From NCBI RefSeq assembly GCF_010119225.1, contig NZ_WNKF01000022.1, forward strand, positions 21,238 through 85,237: a DNA stretch of 64,000 nt, in the 5' to 3' direction. Position 1 is the first letter of the stretch, and each line of letters opens with the position of its first letter. This DNA is from Cyclobacterium roseum (lineage in GTDB: Bacteria; Bacteroidota; Bacteroidia; Cytophagales; Cyclobacteriaceae). Shown piece by piece: positions 18,533 through 28,250 of this stretch. A program made the translations under genes and the position numbers. The notes under the pieces were generated by a model that was not told where the DNA came from, searched no databases, and saw nothing but the letters and a program-made list of their open reading frames with translations.

Positions 18533-19159
18533 CTATTTAGGATTTTTATCGTAACCTAAGATTTTTTTGTACAGTTCCAATCCACTGTCGGTCAGAAAGG
18601 GCAATACCATGGAAAAGACCAGCTTGCTATAATACTGGTAGTGGAAGGTTTCCTGACCGAAAATTATTTGATTATGGCTGGGCCAATAATCGGAAAGCAT
18701 GGTCATTTGATTGGCCAGGTTTTCATAACTTCCGGTAAAATTTTCTTTTTCAAAAATATGCTCTTCGTTCAATTTTTGAAAGAGTTGAATCAGTTGCGCT
18801 TTTCGGAGTGAAATCAATTCAAAATAACGGTCTTTTACCCTTTCATGCCGCTGAATGATGCTTCCCAGGTCTGCGAATAAAAAATGGTATTTCACCTGTA
18901 TCCGGTAAGAGCTGATAATGCTGGAATATAAGATCTCAAGGGAAGGGCTAGAAAGGTCAATTTCAGCCGATGCCGCATCCGATTCGTTACACAAACGATA
19001 AAAAATGCGTACGATCAAATCATCAAAGTCCCGTATGTCCCGGTAGAAATCTGAGGGCCTGACCTGGAGACTTTCCAAAATCCGGTCTATATCCGTGTCA
19101 TGGTATCCACGGTCATTTAATACGAGGAGGGATTTCTCTATAATGGTTTGAAGAGTCAT
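18533..19159 (-). CDS. TetR/AcrR family transcriptional regulator
   Basis: A 208-residue helical protein. The first 50 residues form a TetR-type helix-turn-helix (IIEKSLLVLNDRGYHDTDID, ILESLQVRPSDFYRDIRDFD), with Phe-Tyr in place of the common Tyr-Tyr of the recognition helix. The remaining 150 residues are an all-helical ligand/dimer domain of the type found in Bacteroidota TetR proteins. The rlmN gene follows in the same orientation across 80 nt, but a regulatory link to it is unlikely. Targets are unknown. Confidence 0.75.
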   Translation of the reverse strand: MTLQTIIEKSLLVLNDRGYHDTDIDRILESLQVRPSDFYRDIRDFDDLIVRIFYRLCNESDAASAEIDLSSPSLEILYSSIISSYRIQVKYHFLFADLGSIIQRHERVKDRYFELISLRKAQLIQLFQKLNEEHIFEKENFTGSYENLANQMTMLSDYWPSHNQIIFGQETFHYQYYSKLVFSMVLPFLTDSGLELYKKILGYDKNPK

Positions 19160-19239
19160 TTCTGTACTTTAATACGTATTTCAAAGTTAAAAAAAAGGAA
19201 TTCATATCCATAACATCTGCCAGAAAAGTAAGTAGCTAA

Positions 19240-20289
19240 TTACCAATCAATTTTGTTGGCCAATTGCCCGCAGGCCGCATCAATATCTTGTCCCCGGGAT
19301 TTTCGTACCTTGGCCACGATCCCGGAATCTTCCAGAATCCGCAGGTAAAGAGAAACTTTTTCTGGAGACGCTTGCCGATATTCCCCTTCGTCGATTGGAT
19401 TGTATTGAATGATATTCACTTTTGAGGGGATGTGCTTGCAAAATTTGGCAAGGGCCCTGGCGTGGCGTTCGTCATCATTGATGCCGTCCCAAATGACGTA
19501 TTCATAGGTAACCTTTCGTTTGGTGATGGAATACCAGTATTTCAATGCGTCTGCTAGCTCTTCTACGGTATTGGTCTGGTTGATAGGCATCAGCCGGGTT
19601 CGGGTTTCATTAATAGCCGAGTGCAGGGAAAGGGCCAGATTAAATCGCACACCGTCGTCGGCTAGTTTTCGGATCATTTTCGCAATCCCCACCGTAGACA
19701 AGGTAATGCGTCTTGGCGAAATCCCCAGGCCCGTAGGCGAACAGATTCGCTCGATTGCTGCCAGCACATTCTGGTAGTTGAGCAAGGGCTCTCCCATCCC
19801 CATAAAGACAATATTGGTCAAAGGCCGGTCAAAATAGAGACGCGCTTCTTCCTGAATGGCGACCACCTGATCGTATATTTCATCCGGATTCAGGTTACGC
19901 ATTCGTTTTAGCCTGGCGGTCGCACAAAAATTACAATCCAGGCTGCACCCTACCTGCGAGGACACACAGGCAGTGATTCTTTTTGAGGTTGGTATCAGGA
20001 CCGATTCCACGATTTGATCATCAAATAATTTGACTGCGTTTTTGATCGTCCCGTCATTGCTCCGTTGGAATTGGTCGACTAGTATGTGGTTGATGTCAAA
20101 GTTTTCTTTTAAATGCTCCCTGGTGGCCTTTGATAAGTTAGTCATGTCATCAAAGTTTTTGAGAGATTTGCTCCATAGCCATTCGTAGACCTGCCTGGCC
20201 CGGAACCGTTTTTCTCCCACCGACTCAAAATACTGCTCTAACTCCTGAAGGCTTAATTTACGAATATCTTGTTTGTTGACTTGTTGCAT
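19240..20289 (-). CDS. rlmN: Dual-specificity 23S rRNA/tRNA methyltransferase RlmN
   Basis: RlmN is a radical-SAM enzyme that methylates C2 of A2503 in 23S rRNA and of A37 in some tRNAs. The radical-SAM cluster motif is CSLDCNFCATARLKRMRNL, preceded by SQVGCS. GMGEPLLNYQNV binds SAM and SLHSAINETR and the late CGQL (cysteine of the methyl-transfer pair) are also typical. The frame opens 13 codons earlier (20328), but ATGCAACAAGTC at 20289 is preceded by a purine-rich stretch and gives the usual N-terminus, so that start is preferred, giving 349 residues. Confidence 0.95.
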   Translation of the reverse strand: MQQVNKQDIRKLSLQELEQYFESVGEKRFRARQVYEWLWSKSLKNFDDMTNLSKATREHLKENFDINHILVDQFQRSNDGTIKNAVKLFDDQIVESVLIPTSKRITACVSSQVGCSLDCNFCATARLKRMRNLNPDEIYDQVVAIQEEARLYFDRPLTNIVFMGMGEPLLNYQNVLAAIERICSPTGLGISPRRITLSTVGIAKMIRKLADDGVRFNLALSLHSAINETRTRLMPINQTNTVEELADALKYWYSITKRKVTYEYVIWDGINDDERHARALAKFCKHIPSKVNIIQYNPIDEGEYRQASPEKVSLYLRILEDSGIVAKVRKSRGQDIDAACGQLANKIDW

Positions 20290-20378
20290 GGTTTCTTTTC
20301 TTTCAGGACTTTCAAAAACATAAAACACTTACAGATTGGTTCAGATTCCAACCCCTTCCACCTGAAAATGGACCTCTG

Positions 20379-21815
20379 TCATGGCCTGGGTTCGGGAAAC
20401 CTGGCATTTGATTCCCTTAATTTTCGCATCAGGCTTTGCTGCAGTACTTCTGTTTTATCGGGATACACCTTGGCCAGATTTTCCATTTCACCCGGGTCTT
20501 TTTCCAGGTTGTAGAGTTCGCTGATTCCGGTTTCATAAAAGTGAATTAATTTCCACTGGCCTTCCCGTAGGGCGGAGCCAGGTTTCCAGGCACTTCCATG
20601 GTAATGCGGATAATGCCAAACCAATGATTCACGCTCAATGGTATCGTCGTTGCGGATCAGTCCTGACAAGTCTTTGCCATCGTTGGCTTGATGCGGGATT
20701 TGGGCCAGGCTAAGCAGGGTAGGAAATAGATCCATGCTGACCACAGGAGTTTCGGATACTCTCCCTTTATCCGAAAGCCCGGGACCCTGAACGATCAGGG
20801 GCACCCGGATGCCTCCTTCGTAGCACCAGCCTTTGCCAGCGCGTAAGGGTCCATTTGCCGTGGGGGCTCCTTCGTTAAACAAGGTGGAAAGCCCGCCGTT
20901 GTCGCTGGTCAAAACTACCCAAGTATTTTTATCCAGTCCCTCTTCTTCGAGCGCCTGCAGGACTCTGCCGACATTTTCATCCATGGAGGCGACCATGGAC
21001 GCATAGGCTGCGTTGTCCTGGATGAGTTTGGTTTGCCCTGCGCCTTCCTGCCGGTAGGCTTGTAACCCTGAGGGGGCGGTCAATTTTTCTTTTTTGCGAA
21101 GAAAATAGTCGTACTTTTTAGGGGCTGGCTGAATGGGCGTGTGGACGGTGTAAAAGGAAAGGTAAAGAAAAAAGGGATCCGTTCCTTTTTGCCGCAGGAA
21201 TTGGATGCTTTCATCGGTAAGCCTTTCCGTCAAGTACTCCCCTTCAGGACCATCTTCTAGCCGTGGATTTCCATAAGGAGCGTAATAGCCATTGGCCTCT
21301 CCCTTCCTCAGTTGTGGTGCTCCCACGCTCCATCCGCCTATATTCTGGTCAAAACCCTGGTGTTCGGGCCAATACGTATCCTCTTCCCCTAAATGCCATT
21401 TGCCGGCGAAAAACGTATGATACCCCGACTCTTTAAATTTTTCGGCAAGGGTGGTCTCTTCCAATTCTAACTGATGGCTAATACTCGGCGTGGAAAGCGG
21501 CCAATCCTCTTTATTCCGGCTGAAGCCCGGGATCCAGTCGGTGATGTTAAGTCTGTTTGGATGTATTCCGGTCATCAATGCGGCTCGCGTAGGGCTGCAA
21601 ACCGGATGCGCCGAATACGCCTGAGAAAAACGTAGGCCATTGGCTGCCATCCGGTCGAGATTTGGGGTTTCGTAAAACGTTTCCGGGAAATTGGCACCTA
21701 CATCGGCCCAGCCCAGGTCGTCTACCAGTATGACGACAATATTTGGTTTTTCTACTTCCTTTTTACCACAGGAAAAGCAGCAAAACAGGAACCAAATAAG
21801 TAAACCTTTTTTCAT
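20379..21815 (-). CDS. Sulfatase lipoprotein (arylsulfatase family S1)
   Basis: A type I sulfatase hydrolysing sulfate esters. The active-site motif CSPTRAALMTG (C-x-P-x-R) supplies the cysteine that must be oxidised to formylglycine. Metal ligands are visible in VDDLGWADVG near the N-terminus and in VLTSDNGG. From the Met at 21815 the protein begins with a lipoprotein signal (LLIWFLFCCFSCGKKE) and is about 478 residues long. An alternative Met at 21839 precedes a repeated MKKG segment, and the open frame extends to 21938. The neighbours are unrelated, so the substrate, perhaps a sulfated polysaccharide unit, is unknown. Confidence 0.9.
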   Translation of the reverse strand: MKKGLLIWFLFCCFSCGKKEVEKPNIVVILVDDLGWADVGANFPETFYETPNLDRMAANGLRFSQAYSAHPVCSPTRAALMTGIHPNRLNITDWIPGFSRNKEDWPLSTPSISHQLELEETTLAEKFKESGYHTFFAGKWHLGEEDTYWPEHQGFDQNIGGWSVGAPQLRKGEANGYYAPYGNPRLEDGPEGEYLTERLTDESIQFLRQKGTDPFFLYLSFYTVHTPIQPAPKKYDYFLRKKEKLTAPSGLQAYRQEGAGQTKLIQDNAAYASMVASMDENVGRVLQALEEEGLDKNTWVVLTSDNGGLSTLFNEGAPTANGPLRAGKGWCYEGGIRVPLIVQGPGLSDKGRVSETPVVSMDLFPTLLSLAQIPHQANDGKDLSGLIRNDDTIERESLVWHYPHYHGSAWKPGSALREGQWKLIHFYETGISELYNLEKDPGEMENLAKVYPDKTEVLQQSLMRKLRESNARFPEPRP

Positions 21816-22057
21816 GGAATCTAGCATGCCTTTTTTCATGGGACAAAGATAGAAAAATGGAAGAATACTGTATTTCGCTTTTGCTGATTTCCCAGCAACT
21901 CCGACCCAATATACTGTCAAAAAGTCTGTAAACGTCACTTTTCCTGTTCGAAATCGGACATTTTTTCAGGGTTTTACAGCAGATCGGGTTTGGTTACATA
22001 TTTGATCCGTGTTATGAAGAGAAGAAAATAACAGCGAAACAAATAACCCGGACCATT

Positions 22058-24673
22058 ATGGATTTTAAGCAATTTACCATCAAGTCTCAGGAAGCCATTC
22101 AAAAGGCACTTGAGCTATGCACCGCCGAGCAGCAGCAGTTTATAGAGCCTGCGCACCTGCTTAAGGGAATCATTCAGGAGGATAGTAATGTAACCGACTT
22201 TTTATTTAAAAAGTTGGGAGTTAATAGCGGTCTGATTATTCAAAAGCTGGAGGAGATCATCCGTCAACTCCCAAAAGTAAGTGGGCAACAACCTTATCTT
22301 TCCAATGCCACCAATCAGGTGCTGGAAAAGGCGAAGGGGTACCTGAAAACTTTCGGTGATGAGTATGTGGCTGTAGAGCACCTTGTACTGGGGGTTTTGG
22401 CCGGTTCGGATGCTACCGCCCAGTTGCTGAAGGATCAGGGATTGAATGAAAAAAAGCTAATCGAAGCCATCAAAGAACTTAGAAAAGGAAATAAAGTGAC
22501 AGATCAAAACGCAGAATCCAAGTACAGGTCTTTGGAAAGATACTCCAAAAACCTAAACGAACTCGCCAAGAAAGGCAAGATAGATCCGGTTATTGGCCGG
22601 GATGAGGAAATCAGACGGGTATTGCAAATACTTGCCCGAAGAACCAAAAACAACCCCATTCTTCTGGGGGAACCGGGAGTGGGTAAAACGGCAATAGTAG
22701 AAGGTCTTGCCCAACGAATTGTAAGTGGGGATGTGCCGGAAAATTTAAAAAGTAAATTGCTGATTTCCCTGGATATGGGATTACTCGTGGCAGGTGCCAA
22801 ATACAAAGGGGAGTTCGAAGAGCGACTAAAAGCAGTGATCAAAGAAGTAACCGATTCGGATGGAGAAATCATTCTGTTTATAGATGAAATTCATACACTG
22901 ATCGGTGCCGGTGGCGGCGGAGAAGGGGCCATGGATGCAGCCAACCTGTTAAAGCCTGCTTTGGCCAGGGGAGAGCTTCATGCCATTGGAGCCACCACGC
23001 TGAAGGAATATCAGAAGTACATCGAAAAGGACAAAGCCCTGGAGCGAAGGTTTCAGCAGGTTATCGTCGATGAACCCGATGTGATGGATGCCATCTCCAT
23101 TTTGCGGGGAATCAAAGACAAGTACGAACTGCATCACGGGGTCCGCGTCAAGGACGATGCCGTCATAGCGGCGGTGGAACTGTCCCAGCGCTATATTTCA
23201 GATCGTTATTTGCCCGACAAGGCCATCGACCTGATGGATGAAGCGGCTGCTAAATTGCGAATGGAGATCGATTCCTTGCCTCAGGAGTTGGACGAACTCA
23301 ATCGTCGAATCATGCAATTGGAAATTGAGCGCGAAGCCATCCGAAGGGAAAAAAACAAGGATAAGGAGGCCGTACTGAGTAAGGAACTGGCGGAACTTTC
23401 CGAAAAAAGGCAGGAAATCAAAGCCAAGTGGGAAAGCGAAAAGGCGGTTATCCAAGGCATTCAACGCGAGAAGGAAAGCATCGATAAATTCAAATTGGAA
23501 GCAGAGCAAGCGGAGCGAGCGGGAGACTTTGGTAAAGTAGCTGAAATACGGTATGGAAAAATCGGTGAGACCGAGAAAAAGCTAGCGTCTTTCCAAGAGC
23601 AACTCAAAGAAATGCAGGAAGGCTCGCCTTTGTTAAAGGAAGAAGTGGACCATGAAGACATTGCAGCCGTGGTGAGCAAGTGGACGGGCATCCCCCTTTC
23701 TAAAATGATCCAGAGCGAGCGCGAAAAGTTACTGCATTTGGAAGAGGAACTGGGTAAGCGTGTTGCCGGGCAGCGGGAGGCGATTGTAGCCCTTTCTGAT
23801 GCCGTCCGGAGAAGTCGTGCGGGATTACAGGATCCCAAGCGCCCCATCGGATCCTTCATTTTTCTGGGAACCACCGGCGTGGGAAAAACCGAATTGGCAA
23901 AAGCCCTGGCGGAATACCTGTTTAGCGACGAAAATGCCATGGTGAGAATTGACATGTCGGAATACCAGGAGCGGCATTCTGTCAGTCGCCTGGTAGGAGC
24001 ACCTCCAGGTTATGTAGGCTATGACGAAGGAGGGCAATTGACCGAGGCGGTGAGAAGAAAGCCCTACTCCGTGGTATTGCTGGACGAGATCGAAAAAGCC
24101 CATCCCGATGTGTTTAATATCCTGCTGCAGGTTTTGGACGATGGCAGGCTAACCGACAATAAAGGAAGGATAGCCAATTTTAAAAACACCATCATCATCA
24201 TGACTACCAATATTGGCTCGACGCTGATTCAGGAGCGCTTTGATGGCATGGAGGAATGGAACAAAGAGCAGGTGATGGAAGAAACGAAAGAAGAGGTCTT
24301 TGGCTTGTTGAAAAAATCAGTGCGGCCGGAATTCCTTAACCGTATCGATGAGACCATCATGTTCGAACCGCTTAATAAGGAAATTTTGCGGAAAATTGTG
24401 GACATACAATGGAGGGAAGTCCAGAGCCGACTTGCCGAATCGGGCATCGAGCTGGATGCCACACAGGACGTGTTGGATTACCTGGGGGAGGTTGGTTTTG
24501 ATCCGCAGTATGGCGCCAGGCCTTTAAAACGTACCATGCAGCGACTGGTATTGAATGAATTGTCCAAGCAAATATTGAGTGGCTACATCAAAAATGACAG
24601 TGCCGTATTGGTAGACCTGGATGCGGATAGGCAGGTTTACTTTAAAAATGTGGACGAGGTAGGGGTAGAATAA
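22058..24673 (+). CDS. clpB: ATP-dependent disaggregase ClpB
   Basis: ClpB is a hexameric AAA+ machine that, with DnaK, rescues aggregated proteins. The 871 residues contain the N-domain repeats (1-150), the first AAA+ module with GEPGVGKT and FIDEIHTL, the long coiled-coil middle domain (about 410-525, rich in Glu/Lys/Arg), and the second module with GTTGVGKT and [10 protein letters not shown]. The middle domain separates ClpB from ClpA/ClpC. A clear terminator follows. The 119-nt upstream region was not seen to contain a heat-shock operator. Confidence 0.97.
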   Translation: MDFKQFTIKSQEAIQKALELCTAEQQQFIEPAHLLKGIIQEDSNVTDFLFKKLGVNSGLIIQKLEEIIRQLPKVSGQQPYLSNATNQVLEKAKGYLKTFGDEYVAVEHLVLGVLAGSDATAQLLKDQGLNEKKLIEAIKELRKGNKVTDQNAESKYRSLERYSKNLNELAKKGKIDPVIGRDEEIRRVLQILARRTKNNPILLGEPGVGKTAIVEGLAQRIVSGDVPENLKSKLLISLDMGLLVAGAKYKGEFEERLKAVIKEVTDSDGEIILFIDEIHTLIGAGGGGEGAMDAANLLKPALARGELHAIGATTLKEYQKYIEKDKALERRFQQVIVDEPDVMDAISILRGIKDKYELHHGVRVKDDAVIAAVELSQRYISDRYLPDKAIDLMDEAAAKLRMEIDSLPQELDELNRRIMQLEIEREAIRREKNKDKEAVLSKELAELSEKRQEIKAKWESEKAVIQGIQREKESIDKFKLEAEQAERAGDFGKVAEIRYGKIGETEKKLASFQEQLKEMQEGSPLLKEEVDHEDIAAVVSKWTGIPLSKMIQSEREKLLHLEEELGKRVAGQREAIVALSDAVRRSRAGLQDPKRPIGSFIFLGTTGVGKTELAKALAEYLFSDENAMVRIDMSEYQERHSVSRLVGAPPGYVGYDEGGQLTEAVRRKPYSVVLLDEIEKAHPDVFNILLQVLDDGRLTDNKGRIANFKNTIIIMTTNIGSTLIQERFDGMEEWNKEQVMEETKEEVFGLLKKSVRPEFLNRIDETIMFEPLNKEILRKIVDIQWREVQSRLAESGIELDATQDVLDYLGEVGFDPQYGARPLKRTMQRLVLNELSKQILSGYIKNDSAVLVDLDADRQVYFKNVDEVGVE

Positions 24674-24732
24674 GCGAACCCAGTACCCCTTGGTTTTCGC
24701 TAACCCTTCCGGAGGATGTCTCAGCAGAAAGA

Positions 24733-24766
24733 CAGTTGGCTGATAAATTGGCCAGCTGTTTTTTTT
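24733..24766 (+). terminator. Rho-independent terminator after clpB
   Basis: An 8-bp stem (cagttggc at 24733-24740, gccagctg at 24751-24758, one T-G wobble) with a 10-nt loop is followed by eight T residues (24759-24766). It ends clpB about 60 nt past its stop codon. Confidence 0.85.
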
Positions 24767-24803
24767 GATCCGTTTCAAATGGGGCCCTTCAATAAAATAG
24801 GGT

Positions 24804-24811
24804 TACTTTTG
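24804..24811 (+). promoter_or_regulatory. Candidate -7 box for glsA
   Basis: TACTTTTG matches TAnnTTTG and lies 36 nt before the glsA ATG, after the clpB terminator. No firm -33 element was recognised. Confidence 0.35.
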
Positions 24812-24847
24812 ATAAACGGGACCTACCCGTGATCTAACGAAGCCATC

Positions 24848-25762
24848 ATGGATTATCAGGAATTAATTTCAGAAGTATATCAGGAAGTAAATCAACTGGG
24901 CCTAAAGGGGAACGTTGCCAATTACATTCCCGAGCTGGCAAAGGTATCCGGAGACCGGTTTGGTATTGCTTTGGTAGATCTGGACGGGAAGGTCTATGGG
25001 GTAGGGGATTATCAAGAGCCCTTTTCCATTCAAAGCATTTCCAAGGTATTTACCCTAACCATGGTTTTTCATAGGTTTCGTAGTAAACTCTGGTCACGGG
25101 TGAATGTGGAGCCGAGTGGTAATCCGTTTAATTCCATTGCGCAATTGGAATATGAACAAGGCATCCCCCGAAATCCCTTTTTGAACGCAGGGGCTTTGGT
25201 GATCACCGATGCTCTTACGAGTAAATTTGAACATCCAATTCAGAGTATACGGGAATTTATAGATGAGTTGGCGGGACAGCATTGCGTGCGTATAAATGAG
25301 GAGGTGATGCAATCGGAACTACTGCATGCGGAGAGAAACACCGCCATGGCTTATTTTCTAAAGGCCTATAAGAATTTTGAGAACGACATCCAGGAAGTGA
25401 TCCGGACCTATGTATCCCAATGTTCCATAGAAATGTGCTGCGAGGAACTGGCAAAGGCTTTTTCCTACCTGGCAAACGACGGGTATTCTATTTTTGCCAA
25501 ACGGGAAATTTTAAATGAAAGCCAATCCCGGCGGGTCAATGCACTCATGCTTACCTGCGGATTTTACGACGAATCCGGTGAATTTGCTTTTCGCGTGGGA
25601 TTACCCGGCAAAAGTGGCGTGGGGGGCGGAATAGCGGCAGTCATGCCCGGCAAATTCAGCATCGCCGTCTGGTCTCCCGAATTAAATGAGAAAGGAAACT
25701 CCGTAAAAGCGATCAAGGCCTTGGAGCTGCTAACCGATAAACTGAAGTTTTCCCTGTTCTAA
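24848..25762 (+). CDS. glsA: Glutaminase A
   Basis: Glutaminase hydrolyses glutamine to glutamate and ammonia. The 304-residue protein matches bacterial GlsA throughout: the catalytic S-x-x-K in FSIQSISKVFTLTM, NPFLNAGALVITDAL, the YVSQCSIEMCCEELAKAF region, and GLPGKSGVGGGIAAVMPG near the C-terminus. Its stop codon overlaps the convergent TIM-barrel gene by 4 nt. It has its own candidate promoter. Confidence 0.95.
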   Translation: MDYQELISEVYQEVNQLGLKGNVANYIPELAKVSGDRFGIALVDLDGKVYGVGDYQEPFSIQSISKVFTLTMVFHRFRSKLWSRVNVEPSGNPFNSIAQLEYEQGIPRNPFLNAGALVITDALTSKFEHPIQSIREFIDELAGQHCVRINEEVMQSELLHAERNTAMAYFLKAYKNFENDIQEVIRTYVSQCSIEMCCEELAKAFSYLANDGYSIFAKREILNESQSRRVNALMLTCGFYDESGEFAFRVGLPGKSGVGGGIAAVMPGKFSIAVWSPELNEKGNSVKAIKALELLTDKLKFSLF

Positions 25763-26706
25763 ATCAGGTTCACCGTTCTCCACATGGCTTTGGAGGTAGC
25801 GGCCAGAGCCTGCTCATTTTCCATGGCATTCAATTTCGCATTGAAAGGTTCCGCCCTGACAGGCCCATCGTATCCAATAGTCACCAAGGCCTGCATAAAT
25901 CCCTTCAAATCTATCAGGCCGCTATCGCCTGGTAGTTGACGTTCACCATCGATCTGTTCGGCAATGCTTCTGCCGGCAGTGGCATCGTTAAGGTCGCAGG
26001 TCACGATTTGCTCGTTGGTCAGGTTCTCCAAATCAGCCACGGTTTCGCTGGAAGTGTACCAATGAAAACTATCTAACTGTACCCCTACATTCGGCTGCCC
26101 GATCTCAGCGATGAGGTCCTGAACTTCTTTCAGGGTTCCGACAAAGGGGTAGCGGTTGATGATTTTTAAATTTTTTGTACCCACGTATTCGAATCCGAGT
26201 GTCAACCCTTCTTCTCCCAATACCTGGGCAGCCTTTCCAAGGCGCTCGCTGTGTTGCTTAAAGTTGTCCAGATAGGGCAGTTCATCGTGGCTGGGCATGA
26301 TCCAGGTGCCCACACGACTTACACCGGCTTTTCGCAAGATGGCGGCTACCTTCGGTAAGCCTTTAATACCTTCCTCAAATGTAGCCTTGTCTTTTCGAAA
26401 ATCAACCGGTAGTCCTGCGGCATCCCAGGTTAGGTTATGGGCTTCCTTTTTAGCCAGAAACTCGTCGAATTTTCCAGGAGACATTTCCATCAACTGAGCG
26501 GGTACGGGTAAGATGGCTTCAAAATTATAAGTAACAGCCTTATCAATCATCTCCTCCTGATCAATGGATACTCCGATGGCGTAGGGATTCAAACTCACAC
26601 GGAATTTTCGTTCCTGTAAATTTGGGGCGGCATGGCTTAGATAGGGGGTGCTGGCTAATCCCAGTGAAATTAAACTGCTTTGTTGAATAAATTTTCTTCG
26701 GTCCAT
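25759..26706 (-). CDS. Exported sugar phosphate isomerase/epimerase family TIM-barrel protein
   Basis: A 315-residue protein of the xylose isomerase-like (AP endonuclease 2) TIM-barrel family. It begins MDRRKFIQQSSLISLGLAST, a twin-arginine-type signal followed by a hydrophobic stretch, so it probably acts outside the cytoplasm. Barrel features include TLGFEYVGTKN, QLDSFHWYTS and the late GYDGPVRAEPFNA, which carry typical Glu/Asp/His metal ligands. It is third in a minus-strand unit after PSD1 and DUF1501 genes (50 nt gap), so it probably works with them on a carbohydrate. Substrate unknown. Confidence 0.8.
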   Translation of the reverse strand: MDRRKFIQQSSLISLGLASTPYLSHAAPNLQERKFRVSLNPYAIGVSIDQEEMIDKAVTYNFEAILPVPAQLMEMSPGKFDEFLAKKEAHNLTWDAAGLPVDFRKDKATFEEGIKGLPKVAAILRKAGVSRVGTWIMPSHDELPYLDNFKQHSERLGKAAQVLGEEGLTLGFEYVGTKNLKIINRYPFVGTLKEVQDLIAEIGQPNVGVQLDSFHWYTSSETVADLENLTNEQIVTCDLNDATAGRSIAEQIDGERQLPGDSGLIDLKGFMQALVTIGYDGPVRAEPFNAKLNAMENEQALAATSKAMWRTVNLI

Positions 26707-26755
26707 TGGATGTTTTCTGAAGTTGTTTTGATAAAACGGGCGTTTTTGGATTTAT

Positions 26756-28249
26756 TCAGGATAAGATTTCCCGAATCACATGTCCTTCCACATCCGTTAG
26801 GCGGAATGGCCTGCCCTGAAAGTCAAAGGTAAATTGTTCGTGGTCAAATCCCAGCAAGTGGAGGATAGTGGCGTGTACGTCATGTACAGACACCTTGTTT
26901 TCCACCCCGGAAAAGCCAATTTCGTCTGTCAGTCCATGCGAGGCTCCTTTTTTAATACCTCCCCCGGCCATCCACATGGTGAAGGCATCTACGTGATGAT
27001 CCCGGCCCTTGTAACTTTGGGTTTTTCCCTCCCGGTTTTCCTGCATAGGGGTGCGGCCGAACTCTCCTCCCCATACCACCAGGGTTTGATCCAGCAGGCC
27101 TCTTTGCTTGAGGTCTGTAAGCAGCGCGGTGATGGGTCTGTCAATTTCCGTGCATTTATCTTTCATGCCCAGGTCAATGGCAGTGCTCTCACCGGTGCCA
27201 TGCGCATCCCAGCCCCAGTCGTATAATTGAACAAAACGCACGCCTTTTTCTACCATTTTTCGGGCCAGCAGGCAATTGTTGGCAAAGGATTCTTCTCCAG
27301 GTTGCGTACCATAAAGCTGGTGTATGTACTCCGGCTCCTCGTTGATGTTCATGACTTCCGGTACCTCAATCTGCATGCGAAAAGCCATCTCGTATTGGTT
27401 GATACGGGCTAAAATTTCCGGGTCTGCATAGTGTTGGAAATCCTCCTGGTTAATGGCGTTGATCGCGTCCAGTAATTTTCGTTTCATGGATCGGGACATG
27501 CCCTTCGGATCTTCGATGTACAATACCGGATCCCCTTTGGAACGGCATTGCACCCCCTGGTAAACGGAGGGTAAAAAGCCACTGCCCCAAACACTCTTTC
27601 CGGCATCCGGGGTTTTTCCTCCAGAGGTAAGCACCACGAAGCCTGGTAAGTTTTGGTTTTCCGATCCCAGGCCATAGGTGACCCAGGAACCAATGCTGGG
27701 CCTTCCCAACCGCGGACTGCCGGTCTGCATGAAAAGCTGGGCCGGTCCATGGTTAAACTGGTCGGTATGGACTGCTTTCAAAAAGGCTACCTCGTCCACC
27801 ACCTGCTTGAAATGTGGTAGGTAGTCAGATACCCAGTTGCCAGATTCCCCGGATTGCTCAAATTCAGCCTGTGGTCCGAGCAGGTTTGGCCGGCCCCTGA
27901 TAAAAGCAAACTTTCTTCCCTGCAGCACGGATTCCGGACATTCCTGATTATGTAGTTTGACAAGCTCGGGTTTGTAGTCAAACATTTCCAGTTGGGATGG
28001 GGCTCCTGCCATGTGCAGGTAAATTACCGATTGGACTTTGGGCGCAAAGGGAGGGGCCGCTGCTGAAAGGGGATTAAGATCCCGCTCGGAGAGTTGCATG
28101 CCCTTGGGTTTGGGGGCTTGACATCCGACCAGCGAGCCCAGTGCCAGCCCCCCCAGACCGCTGGCACAGCTTTGTATAAAATGCCTGCGGGTTTGGGATT
28201 GTAGCTCTCGTTCCAGTTTTTCAGCCAGTAATTTTTTGATCTTGTCCAT
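26756..28249 (-). CDS. DUF1501 secreted protein (sulfatase-fold-like)
   Basis: A 497-residue DUF1501 protein, typical of Planctomycetes and of polysaccharide-degrading Bacteroidota, where it is nearly always paired with a PSD1/DUF1553 cytochrome protein, as here. The start RRHFIQSCASGLGGLALGSL resembles a Tat signal with a cysteine (VGCQ) further on. Family landmarks are YLHMAGAPSQLEMFDYKPEL, DWGWDAHG, VVWGGEFGRTPM and GRDHHVDAFTMW. DUF1501 has a remote alkaline-phosphatase/sulfatase fold, but the reaction is not established. Its start lies 1 nt after the PSD1 stop codon. Confidence 0.88.
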   Translation of the reverse strand: MDKIKKLLAEKLERELQSQTRRHFIQSCASGLGGLALGSLVGCQAPKPKGMQLSERDLNPLSAAAPPFAPKVQSVIYLHMAGAPSQLEMFDYKPELVKLHNQECPESVLQGRKFAFIRGRPNLLGPQAEFEQSGESGNWVSDYLPHFKQVVDEVAFLKAVHTDQFNHGPAQLFMQTGSPRLGRPSIGSWVTYGLGSENQNLPGFVVLTSGGKTPDAGKSVWGSGFLPSVYQGVQCRSKGDPVLYIEDPKGMSRSMKRKLLDAINAINQEDFQHYADPEILARINQYEMAFRMQIEVPEVMNINEEPEYIHQLYGTQPGEESFANNCLLARKMVEKGVRFVQLYDWGWDAHGTGESTAIDLGMKDKCTEIDRPITALLTDLKQRGLLDQTLVVWGGEFGRTPMQENREGKTQSYKGRDHHVDAFTMWMAGGGIKKGASHGLTDEIGFSGVENKVSVHDVHATILHLLGFDHEQFTFDFQGRPFRLTDVEGHVIREILS

Positions 28250-28250
28250 G

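Noticed and set aside
21831..21938. N-terminal extension of the first sulfatase upstream of the lipoprotein signal
   Set aside because: The extension lacks signal or family similarity. The Met at 21815 gives a normal lipoprotein start.
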